Shown piece after piece: positions 52,479 through 59,964 of a stretch of 64,000 nt of DNA. The stretch is taken from positions 1 to 64,000 of the forward strand of contig CAZZVE010000003.1 of assembly GCA_964657325.1 (NCBI GenBank), written 5' to 3'. This DNA is from JBBQVS01 sp964657325 (GTDB taxonomy: Bacteria > Chloroflexota > Ktedonobacteria > Ktedonobacterales > Ktedonobacteraceae). A program made the position numbers and the translations under genes. The notes beneath the pieces are model-generated. The model was not told where the DNA came from. It saw only the letters and a list, made by a program, of their open reading frames with translations, and did not search any database. Each line of letters starts with the position of its first letter. Position 1 is the first letter of the stretch.

Positions 52479-52754
52479 CTAGATAAAGCGATCTAACGCG
52501 TTCTTGAGTTCGCGTATCGCCTCGTCAGAACTACCTTGTTCGACAGCCTTTGTGACACTTTGTTCAACGGCATATTCCAGGATAGCTCGGCCAACCTGGT
52601 CAAGTCCAGCGCGAACGGCGGCAACCTGTGTCAACATGTCGTCAACGTCGCGGCCTTCGTCCCAAAGTCTCTTTAGGCTCGTTGCGTGTCCGGCGACGCG
52701 TGCGAGACGTTTAGCGATGTCCTCACGAGCCGACGAATCAGGCGGGTGTGTCAT
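52479..52754 (-). CDS. CsoR/FrmR-family repressor lacking cysteines
   Basis: The protein is 91 aa with the three-helix CsoR/FrmR layout (IAKRLARVAGHATSLKRLWDEG, then MLTQVAAVRAGLDQVGRAIL). The first-helix Cys, the second-helix His and Cys of the copper sensors are absent; the whole protein has no Cys. Metal or thiol sensing in the usual way is therefore unlikely. The start is the ATG at 52754; a TTG nine codons upstream is possible. A CsoR-type operator lies just upstream. Confidence 0.8.
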   Translation of the reverse strand: MTHPPDSSAREDIAKRLARVAGHATSLKRLWDEGRDVDDMLTQVAAVRAGLDQVGRAILEYAVEQSVTKAVEQGSSDEAIRELKNALDRFI

Positions 52755-52787
52755 GATATGCAAAAACTTTCTTACAAGCAATCCACC

Positions 52788-52805
52788 TACCCCCCTAGGG
52801 GGATG
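52788..52805 (-). promoter_or_regulatory. CsoR-type operator candidate
   Basis: TACCCCCCTAGGGGGATG has the C-run/G-run symmetry of CsoR/RcnR operators (core CCCCCTAGGGGG). It lies 34 bases upstream of the repressor start, where it would give autoregulation. Confidence 0.65.
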
Positions 52806-52980
52806 TTTTGCTCTTGGTCAGAGTATATCCCACATGTTTGCTATATGTCAAGAGGAAATTTTACAATTCTCTCATATGCTAGAGTTTTACAAAAAGAAGT
52901 GACAAGAAATTTTATGTATAATTAACAATGTAGAAGAAATATGTGAATGAGAAAAGAACGTTATGTGCAAGGAGGTGATT

Positions 52981-54330
52981 GTGATTAATGGGAATATCCC
53001 TTTTGTTGATAGACAAGCTAGTTCAACGTATAGTGAACGCCTTACTGCTGGTAAAGCACTTCGTAGTACTGTTCCTCGTGCAAGCCATGCGAGTTGGGCA
53101 CCTGCAGAAGACCGTGCTGACCCGATGGACTTGTTAGAAGAATCGAATCGTACTCGTCTGCAATCCCTCGTCCCTCTGCGCTATGAACGAATGAGTGCCT
53201 CGCCTTTTGCCTTTTTGCGAGGTTCCGCTTTGATTATGGCACACGATCTGGTGAAGACACCGCTAACAGGACTACAAGTGCAACTATGCGGTGATGCCCA
53301 TTTAAATAACTTTGGTACTTACGCGACACCTGAGCGCAATCAGGTCTTCGATATAAACGACTTTGACGAGACCCTTCCTGGTCCGTGGGAATGGGATGTG
53401 AAAAGGTTTGCTACAAGCGTAGTTGTAGCTGGACGTGTTAATGGCTTTTCTGAGGATAATAGTATTAATGCCGCTCTTAGAGGTGTGCAATCGTACCGCG
53501 AACATATGTGGATTTTTGGCGGAATGCGTGCCATCGACGTGTGGTACTCACGTATTGACGGAGAAAATATCTTGAAACGTGTTCACCCTGATAGCCAGCC
53601 TTATGTCAATCGAGAACTTGCCAGAGCACGTCGGCGTACCAGTATTGATGTATTTCCGAAAATGACTGATAAACTTGAGGGTAAGTATTATATCAAAGAT
53701 GACCCTCCACTTATCACACACCTCTATGATGAGGAATTTATTGAAAGCTTGCAAAAAGTGTTAGAGGGATATAAGGCATCATTACAGGATGACCGCAATG
53801 TATTGTTGAGTCGTTATCACCTTGTCGATATTGCACAGAAAGTTGTTGGTATTGGTAGTGTGGGCACACGTTGCTATGTGATGCTCTTTCTGGGAGATGA
53901 TGCTGATGATCCTCTCTTCTTACAAATTAAGGAAGCGCGAGCGTCCGTATTAGAACGCTATCTTGGAGTAGGTCAGTATTCCAATCATGCACAACGGGTT
54001 GTGTGTGGACAAAGGCTTATGCAAAGTGCAAGTGACATCTTTCTTGGATGGACGCGGAGTGGGCCGCACGACTACTACATTCGTCAACTACGCGATATGT
54101 CACTTTCTCCAAGCATCGATAGAATGAGCATAAGTGACTTCATTTCCTATGCAGGACTCTGTGGTTGGGTGCTTGCCCGAGCACATGCACGTTCTGGTGA
54201 CGCTGCTCTAATAAGCGGCTATATGGGCAAAAGTGACGCTTTTGAGCAAGCAATCGCAACATTTGCTAAAGCATATGCCGATCAGACTGAACGCGATCAT
54301 GCTGCCCTTGTCGCCGCTTTGAAAGAGTAA
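52981..54330 (+). CDS. DUF2252 family protein
   Basis: The protein is 449 aa from GTG at 52981. The DUF2252 pattern is visible: RMSASPFAFLRGSA, CGDAHLNNFGTYATPE, DINDFDETLPGPWEWDVKR, VVGIGSVGTRCYV and GWVLARAHARSG. GDxHxxNF and DxNDFD recall a phosphotransferase-like active site. The start was moved to the GTG because a complete AAGGAGGTGA Shine-Dalgarno lies five bases before it; the ATG at 52963 is upstream of that site. Function is unknown. Confidence 0.85.
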   Translation: MINGNIPFVDRQASSTYSERLTAGKALRSTVPRASHASWAPAEDRADPMDLLEESNRTRLQSLVPLRYERMSASPFAFLRGSALIMAHDLVKTPLTGLQVQLCGDAHLNNFGTYATPERNQVFDINDFDETLPGPWEWDVKRFATSVVVAGRVNGFSEDNSINAALRGVQSYREHMWIFGGMRAIDVWYSRIDGENILKRVHPDSQPYVNRELARARRRTSIDVFPKMTDKLEGKYYIKDDPPLITHLYDEEFIESLQKVLEGYKASLQDDRNVLLSRYHLVDIAQKVVGIGSVGTRCYVMLFLGDDADDPLFLQIKEARASVLERYLGVGQYSNHAQRVVCGQRLMQSASDIFLGWTRSGPHDYYIRQLRDMSLSPSIDRMSISDFISYAGLCGWVLARAHARSGDAALISGYMGKSDAFEQAIATFAKAYADQTERDHAALVAALKE

Positions 54331-54370
54331 GAGAGTAGGGAGGTCACAAGGACTACTCCTCTACTCTCTT
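54329..54370. terminator. Bidirectional hairpin after DUF2252 and LLM genes
   Basis: AAGAGAGTAG and its exact complement CTACTCTCTT enclose a partly paired inner part; CTTTA follows. It sits between two convergent genes. Confidence 0.7.
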
Positions 54371-54389
54371 CTTTAGTGTGCTTAAACAA

Positions 54390-55391
54390 CTACTTCTTGC
54401 TGAGTGAGCGTAATTTTGGGAACACTTCACTTGCATAGCTTTCAAGGAAGCCACGCTGATCTGGTCCTGGGCAGTGGAAGACGAGGCAATCAAAGCCTAG
54501 ATCAACATATTGTTGTGCGAATTGAATATGATCCTCAATCTTTGGTGAGAAGCAACTTGTCTTTAACACGCTATCTGCACCGACAACCTCGCCATTTTCT
54601 TGCGACATTTTTGGCGTGTAGATTTTCTCATCATACATTGCGGGTATAGCAGTGCTAGCCCAGTACTTGAGCTGCTCTTGTACAGCAGCGTCAACATTAT
54701 CGGTATAAGCCACATTGAGTTCGATAATGCGTGGCATGGTTGAGGGATCTTTGCCAGCCTTTTTCGCGCTCTCCTCAAAGTTCTGGATGATGCCCTTATA
54801 TATCTCCGGTTGCTTGCCACCAACACTCCATAAGCCATCACCATACTTGCCCGCGTACTCCGCAGCATGAGGTGCGAGTGCAGAGAAGATGATCTTCACT
54901 GGTGAGGCTGGAGGTGTATATAGCTTTAGCTTATGCGTCTGATAATACTTACCCTCAAAACTGACCTCTTCGCCATTCCACAAGGCGCGCATAAGTTCAA
55001 TCGACTCGATCAGACGTTCGCGGCGCTCTGCATAGCTAGGCCATTGTCCGGTTGCCGCGAACTCGTTGAGTGCTTCACCCGTTCCCAGGCCAAGCGCGAA
55101 ACGATTGGGAGCGAAATGCGTCATTGTGGCGGCTGCCTGCGCAATGACCGATGGATGATAGCGCAGAATTGGACAGGTTACGCCGGGGCTAAGAATTGAG
55201 CGTTTTGTCTGCATGGCTGCTGCCCCCAGCCATGACCATGTAAATGATGCTTGTCCCGCTTCACTCCATGGATTCATGTGATCACTGACATCGATCCAAT
55301 CAAAACCCGCTTTATCCGCGACTGCGGCGTATTCTAATAACTCTACTGGTGGATATTGCTCTGGTCCTGCTTTCCAGCCAAGCTGTATCAT
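54390..55391 (-). CDS. F420-dependent LLM-class oxidoreductase
   Basis: The protein is 333 aa, close to the F420-dependent glucose-6-phosphate dehydrogenase type (TIGR03557-like). A TIM-barrel start (IQLGWKAGPEQYPP), FDWIDVSDHMNPW, RFALGLGTGEALNE and DGLWSVGGKQPEIY are visible. It would transfer hydride to coenzyme F420. AGGAG precedes the ATG. The substrate could be a sugar phosphate or an alcohol. Confidence 0.87.
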   Translation of the reverse strand: MIQLGWKAGPEQYPPVELLEYAAVADKAGFDWIDVSDHMNPWSEAGQASFTWSWLGAAAMQTKRSILSPGVTCPILRYHPSVIAQAAATMTHFAPNRFALGLGTGEALNEFAATGQWPSYAERRERLIESIELMRALWNGEEVSFEGKYYQTHKLKLYTPPASPVKIIFSALAPHAAEYAGKYGDGLWSVGGKQPEIYKGIIQNFEESAKKAGKDPSTMPRIIELNVAYTDNVDAAVQEQLKYWASTAIPAMYDEKIYTPKMSQENGEVVGADSVLKTSCFSPKIEDHIQFAQQYVDLGFDCLVFHCPGPDQRGFLESYASEVFPKLRSLSKK

Positions 55392-55417
55392 GTCCGTAAC
55401 TCCTATAGTAGTATTTC

Positions 55418-55521
55418 GTAGGGACCAGCTTTATCGCGTCCGTGGTGCAATTTATTGCACGAGATATAGAAAGGACTCCCTCCGATAAATTGGCCTCGGA
55501 CGTCGTAAACGTGGTCTCTAC
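55418..55521. repeat. Palindromic repeat, family A (diverged)
   Basis: Left end GTAGGGACCAGCTTTATCGC and right end GTAAACGTGGTCTCTAC are imperfect complements. An inner TGCAATTTATTGCA palindrome is present. It lies upstream of the LLM gene start. Confidence 0.75.
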
Positions 55522-55549
55522 TAGACCGTCAAAGCACATTTGTCAAAGG

Positions 55550-55642
55550 CCAGGGCACCCGCAAAGGGATGCTCCTCCCATACGCGAACGCGCCTGAGAA
55601 ACCACCTTGTATGGGAGGGGCATCCCTTTGCGGGTGCCCTGG
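55550..55642. repeat. Palindromic repeat, family D (intact)
   Basis: Arms CCAGGGCACCCGCAAAGGGA and complement are perfect for more than 20 bases, with a second inner pair CTCCTCCCATAC/GTATGGGAGGGG. The decayed copy is at 5211-5294. Confidence 0.88.
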
Positions 55643-55803
55643 TTTCGGTGACACATTTCGTTTGACAGACTACTACAACCTTAAACAAAGCTTGACAATG
55701 TAGTAGGCGTCAAAAGAAAATAGAAAAGATATATGCATGGGCTTTTTATACACATGCATACTAATATCTCGTTTGAGCGAGTGCAAACGTTACAATCTGT
55801 AAC

Positions 55804-57168
55804 CTATTCCATTTTCTGTTCAGCCTCCAGATCATCAATAAACTGGCGTGCAACACGACCGGAGCGACCCGCGTGTTGACGTTCCCAGATCAGTGCGCGG
55901 GCATGTAGGTCTTCCTCTGGTAATGTAATGCCACGCTGCTGTGCTAGGCCCGTAACGATGGTGAGATATTGTGTCTGATCGGGGGTCATAAAGGTAACGC
56001 GTAATCCAAAGCGTGCCACGAGAGAAGCTTTCTCATCGAGGGTATCACGCCAATGTACATCGTCAGTTGGCTTGCCACGGTCCGCAAAGTTTTCACGAAT
56101 TAGATTCAATCGATTCGAGGTCGCGTGAATGAGAACATTCGCTGGACGTGCCTCCACCGCGCCTTCAAGCAACACTTTTAACGCCTTATACTCGGTCTCA
56201 TGCTCTTCAAAGGAGAGATCATCAATGAACAAGAGGAAATAGGGAGCATGTCCACGAACCTGATTGACAATGGCTGGCAGGTCATTAACAAACTCTTTGC
56301 GTACCTCGATCAGGCGTAACCCCATATCAGCATAGGTATTGGCAAGTGCCTTAACCGTAGAAGATTTTCCTGTTCCGGGCGCACCGTATAGGACAGCGTC
56401 ATGTGCAGGCAAACCATGTACAAAGTGTTCAAGGTTCATGTGCAACCGTGCCTTCTCACGTTCATAGCCAACTAAATTAGCAAGCTGAATGGAGTCAGAA
56501 TGAGCAACGCCACGTAATCCTTCTGTTCGTCCCTCCCAACGAAGAACTCTGTAACGTGCAAATAGTCCTGTACCCTGATGCTTCCAATATTGCTCTAAGA
56601 GTAGCATGCTCGCTGCCCAATCCTCAGCTCTCACAAGTTGATGCATCATCAACTCGCGTGCTGTACCGGTTGATTCATACTCAAGGATAAGATTATGCCA
56701 CGGCACCCATGCATCATTCAGAGTGGGTAGATGTTGCATAACAACATGTCGTGTCAATTCCCATATGTCGTGAGCCTTGACTTTGTAGAGCAAATGAAGA
56801 ATGCGCAGGTCGCGTTTGGCCTGTTCACGTATTCCCTGAGCGATATATTGTGAGGTGGTTTTTTCTGCCTGCACACTCCACGGATTGCTGCTATCAACAA
56901 TACGGCTCACAAGATGAGCTTGCCATGCATCAGGTATATTGGGCAATAGCGTGTCGGTGTTTGTGTCTTGTGCCAAGATAAAGAATGTGTTGCTATAGGC
57001 TTGTGCTATGCTTGCTGCATCTGGTTCGGTTGTAACAAGCAGTCGAAAAAGAGTGAGCACTGCTTGCCCAATGTCATCATCAAGAATGTCTCGCAGCAGC
57101 GTGAGACCATGAACGGCATCCAATGCAGTATTAATAGCCTCACGTGTTGTTTCTGTAGCATGTGTCAT
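55804..57168 (-). CDS. DUF815-type AAA+ ATPase
   Basis: The protein is 454 aa. An alpha-helical N-terminal half (1-220) precedes an AAA+ core with Walker A GAPGTGKSS (262-270), Walker B LLFIDDLSF (312-320) and an Arg-rich sensor region (ARFGLRVTF). This is the DUF815 family, ATPases of unclear role. Partner proteins are not evident. Upstream is a family A repeat. Confidence 0.87.
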   Translation of the reverse strand: MTHATETTREAINTALDAVHGLTLLRDILDDDIGQAVLTLFRLLVTTEPDAASIAQAYSNTFFILAQDTNTDTLLPNIPDAWQAHLVSRIVDSSNPWSVQAEKTTSQYIAQGIREQAKRDLRILHLLYKVKAHDIWELTRHVVMQHLPTLNDAWVPWHNLILEYESTGTARELMMHQLVRAEDWAASMLLLEQYWKHQGTGLFARYRVLRWEGRTEGLRGVAHSDSIQLANLVGYEREKARLHMNLEHFVHGLPAHDAVLYGAPGTGKSSTVKALANTYADMGLRLIEVRKEFVNDLPAIVNQVRGHAPYFLLFIDDLSFEEHETEYKALKVLLEGAVEARPANVLIHATSNRLNLIRENFADRGKPTDDVHWRDTLDEKASLVARFGLRVTFMTPDQTQYLTIVTGLAQQRGITLPEEDLHARALIWERQHAGRSGRVARQFIDDLEAEQKME

Positions 57169-57230
57169 ACCAAGAGATACTCCTACAATTTCGTGTTGTT
57201 TCCACTATATCACCTGCGAATATATGTCCT

Positions 57231-57304
57231 CTGTAGGGACCAATGTATCGCGTCCTCGTCGGCATACGAAACGCCAAGAGGACGCCATAAATTGGTCCCT
57301 GCAG
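57231..57304. repeat. Palindromic repeat, family A (short form)
   Basis: CTGTAGGGACCAATGTATCG at the left and ATTGGTCCCTGCAG at the right; arms GCGTCCTCGTCGGC and GCCAAGAGGACGC. It closely matches the copy at the window start. It lies between divergent genes. Confidence 0.85.
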
Positions 57305-57418
57305 AATTCGCATTATTTTATTTACCACAACCTCAACGAAACTTTTTGTTGTAGAAAAACGTACCAGTCCTTAAGGGGACTTGTATGTCGTCATGCTAGT
57401 GAGGAAAGAATATACCCT

Positions 57419-57973
57419 ATGCCAGATTCACAAGTGCATCAAGATAAAGAAGATAAAGACAATCGTCCGAAGAAGGCTGACTCACGCCTGATGGAGGCTG
57501 AAGGCGAGAAGCGTACTGGTAGTGACTCGGACGCTCATAGCGGAAGGAAAGCTTCACGACTGCACGAAAATCATCGAGATCAGAATACACCACAGGATAG
57601 ACGTGATCCGTCCGAGTTCGATGATGACCTGACTGCAAACAATCAGGCAGGTGAAAATAACGGGTTGAGCAATCCCTCACCTACCAAGTTTGCACAGTCG
57701 GCTGATACTATCAAAAGTATGCATGCTACTACGCTTGCTGATTTGACGAATGATGAGCTTAAGTCGATTCAGATCGTGCCAGAAGGAAACCGTTTGCAGC
57801 AAGGGGCAAAGTATATTGACTTGCATCACCTCGAACAGGGTGAAATCACCGCAACATCAGAAATGGTGGCTGGGCCAGAGAACGCTTACGTGCCCAAGAA
57901 GGAAACAGATTATGTTCTCTGGAATCGCCTCAATCAGGTAGATACACCTGCACGACTCGACGAGGCAGAATAA
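57419..57973 (+). CDS. Hydrophilic hypothetical protein
   Basis: The protein is 184 aa, strongly polar for the first ~100 residues (Asp, Glu, Lys, Arg, His, Asn), then more ordered (TLADLTNDELKSIQIVPEGNRLQQGAKYIDL). There are no Cys and one Trp. No family recognised. The ATG at 57419 was chosen because the longer frame runs through the repeat. GAGGAAAG lies upstream. The polar N-terminus resembles desiccation or spore-associated proteins, but this is only compositional. Confidence 0.6.
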   Translation: MPDSQVHQDKEDKDNRPKKADSRLMEAEGEKRTGSDSDAHSGRKASRLHENHRDQNTPQDRRDPSEFDDDLTANNQAGENNGLSNPSPTKFAQSADTIKSMHATTLADLTNDELKSIQIVPEGNRLQQGAKYIDLHHLEQGEITATSEMVAGPENAYVPKKETDYVLWNRLNQVDTPARLDEAE

Positions 57974-57977
57974 GCCA

Positions 57978-58033
57978 AGAGCGTACAAGAAAAGAGGCAC
58001 TCTGGACAGAGTGCCTCTTTTCTTGTACGCTCT
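57978..58033. terminator. Long perfect hairpin between convergent genes
   Basis: Two perfect 27-bp arms with a 2-base loop, beginning 4 bases after the hydrophilic gene's stop. The right arm is T-rich (CCTCTTTTCTTG). It serves both converging genes. Confidence 0.85.
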
Positions 58034-58039
58034 CGACTT

Positions 58040-58396
58040 TTATTGCTGATTCCCGTTCTGATCCTGGCTTACCTTTGTACCATAGCTTGAACGGCTACTA
58101 CCAGGATGGCTAGGTCCGCCTTGATTACCATAATTGCCGGTGCCATAGAGACCCTGACCGCCTTGTATATCGTACTGGTCGTCGTTCTCGTCTACCTCTT
58201 CATAATCGTCTTCGTCGGCAAGGTCCTGGTCGTTCTGGTTTTCGTCGATGTTCTGATCGGCTTTCATACTATAGAGATATTGATCACTGACCTGATTCTG
58301 GTTGGCCTTTGTACTGGTCTGGTCCTGGTTGCCTAACACACCTAATTGGTTTTCGTCGCTATACTGCTCTTGCTTATTTGTATCCTGGTCTGCCAT
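58040..58396 (-). CDS. Gln/Asn/Asp-rich low-complexity protein
   Basis: The protein is 118 aa, composed mainly of Gln, Asn, Asp, Gly, Ser and Tyr, with no Cys or Trp and few hydrophobic residues. An acidic run (DLADEDDYEEVDENDDQYD) lies in the middle and a Gly/Tyr-rich part follows. AAGGAG nine bases before the ATG at 58396 supports translation. Predicted to be disordered. Function unknown. Confidence 0.65.
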   Translation of the reverse strand: MADQDTNKQEQYSDENQLGVLGNQDQTSTKANQNQVSDQYLYSMKADQNIDENQNDQDLADEDDYEEVDENDDQYDIQGGQGLYGTGNYGNQGGPSHPGSSRSSYGTKVSQDQNGNQQ

Positions 58397-58614
58397 CGTT
58401 TGTAACTCCTTTATATGTAACCCTCTATACCTATGGTATACGTTTGATGAAAAGGCTTTGTGACAAATACTTATTTTTACTACCAAATTTTGCATCTATT
58501 GTCAGCATTGATACGTGCCAGAACAAGAGTATTTTCTTTGTTTACACATTGTATCAAAGAAAATACGCGAAAAGTAGTTTCTTTATAGTAATACATGTAT
58601 AGGAGAAATAGGCA

Positions 58615-58872
58615 ATGGCGACTACAAAACATCCATCGCAGGAGCATCACACAAAGGCAGCCGAGCACCATGAAGAGGCAGCAAAGCATCATCGTGCCGC
58701 TGCAGATGCACACGAGAAGGGCGATCACGAGAAAGCCGGGCATCACGCACAAGTAGCACAGGGTCATCACGCGGAAGCTACACATCACGCGACCGAGGCC
58801 GCGAAGAAACACGCATCACATGCCAAAGAAACCTCTGCTAAAGAGGCAAAAGAAGCCAAAGCTACAAAGTAG
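58615..58872 (+). CDS. His/Ala/Lys-rich small protein
   Basis: The protein is 85 aa with HH-x-x-A-x-x-H repeats (EHHEEAAKHH, HHAQVAQGHH, THHATEAAKKH) and a Lys/Ala/Glu tail. Proteins of this composition occur in many bacteria and may bind metals or act as stress-related helical proteins. AGGAG lies upstream. No catalytic residues. Confidence 0.7.
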   Translation: MATTKHPSQEHHTKAAEHHEEAAKHHRAAADAHEKGDHEKAGHHAQVAQGHHAEATHHATEAAKKHASHAKETSAKEAKEAKATK

Positions 58873-58877
58873 TATTG

Positions 58878-58938
58878 CTTCAAGAGCTTAACGAGGCTGT
58901 CAATACACGTATTGACAGCCCCCATTATGCTCTTGAAG
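58878..58938. terminator. Two-tier bidirectional terminator
   Basis: Outer stem CTTCAAGAGC/GCTCTTGAAG (10 bp) encloses GGCTGTCAATAC/GTATTGACAGCC (12 bp, 2-base loop). It separates the convergent His-rich and AOC-like genes. Confidence 0.8.
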
Positions 58939-58947
58939 TAACAATGA

Positions 58948-59421
58948 CTAGTTCGCAAGCATGTAAATGAAATCGTACTCAGAGCCAACTGGATTACCAC
59001 GTGCATGCAGTTTCATCTGTCCACGTACTGTTTGGTAGGACCCCGTACCACCGGTGATAGCAAGCAGGGAATCCGTGCCGTTGTCATAGAAGGGACCCTC
59101 GACGGTGATCTGGCCTGCGGGTAAAAAGATTGTCCAGAAGCATTCCCATTCCTTGCCCACGATAGTGCGTACACAATTTCCGTTGTCCTGACCGACTTGC
59201 TTCTTGTTAGCTGCGTCAAAAATAGGGTTGTGGAAGACAAGCTGGTTGCCAAGGGCGTCCTTTGCGGGAACCTCTGTATCGGTAATTGCGTGTTCGACTA
59301 CATGAATTGTACGCGTCGTATTTGCTTGCACAAGTGTACTATTATACAGTGCAAATATACCTGCTACCAGTACGAGGGCTACTAGCGCGATAACCGGGGT
59401 AAAACCAAACCTTTTTTTCAT
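58948..59421 (-). CDS. Secreted dirigent/allene-oxide-cyclase-barrel-like protein
   Basis: The protein is 157 aa. A signal or anchor segment spans about 9-28. The following barrel reads IHVVEHAITDTEVPAKDALGN, FDAANKKQVGQDNGNCVRT, EWECFWTIFLPAGQITVEG and LAITGGTGSYQTVRGQMKL, the allene-oxide-cyclase/dirigent pattern. In bacteria such barrels have unclear roles. Two Cys could pair outside the cell. No catalytic assignment. Confidence 0.75.
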   Translation of the reverse strand: MKKRFGFTPVIALVALVLVAGIFALYNSTLVQANTTRTIHVVEHAITDTEVPAKDALGNQLVFHNPIFDAANKKQVGQDNGNCVRTIVGKEWECFWTIFLPAGQITVEGPFYDNGTDSLLAITGGTGSYQTVRGQMKLHARGNPVGSEYDFIYMLAN

Positions 59422-59565
59422 GAAGCCTCCTCCTTTGAACTCAACATACTGCTTCTCGTATTACCACAGCGGCAACACGTGAACACTATATCATATTTTA
59501 GGTGAAGCAAGTATACAATGATTGCTCTCACCATCCTAAAACAGGGAGATTGGTGAAGTAAATAG

Positions 59566-59676
59566 TTACTTTCGCCTTCTAAAAAGCATAAGGATTACAA
59601 TAATCACGGCGATAACGATCAAATACGATATCTGAATACTCATTGTTAATGTGTTATTGACTACTTCTATATTCAT
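59566..59676 (-). CDS. Very small membrane protein (36 aa)
   Basis: A frame on the minus strand from ATG at 59676 encodes MNIEVVNNTLTMSIQISYL, a further hydrophobic run (IVIAVIIVILMLF) and a basic end RRRK, the shape of a single-span positive-inside peptide. AAGGTGA lies nine bases upstream. It is too short for usual gene calls. No family known to me. Confidence 0.5.
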   Translation of the reverse strand: MNIEVVNNTLTMSIQISYLIVIAVIIVILMLFRRRK

Positions 59677-59964
59677 AAGATTTCACCTTCTTTGCTGGTT
59701 AAGATAGAAATTGCCTGTATTTCTCTATCCCTAGTATAACATGTACGCCTCGTTGCTACCGATACCACAATTTTATCAAATATATGCAGCAAAAAGCCTG
59801 ATAAGGGAACATTCTAGGAAAATAGAATAACTTCCTGAAAAAATCTTGACATTTCTTGTAAAAAATCTTAACCTTCTTAGCATATACTTTTCATGTAGGA
59901 TACGTTGATATGGTACTAATAACTATCCTAAAGATGTGAGTAGATGTATAGAAGGTTATGTAGT

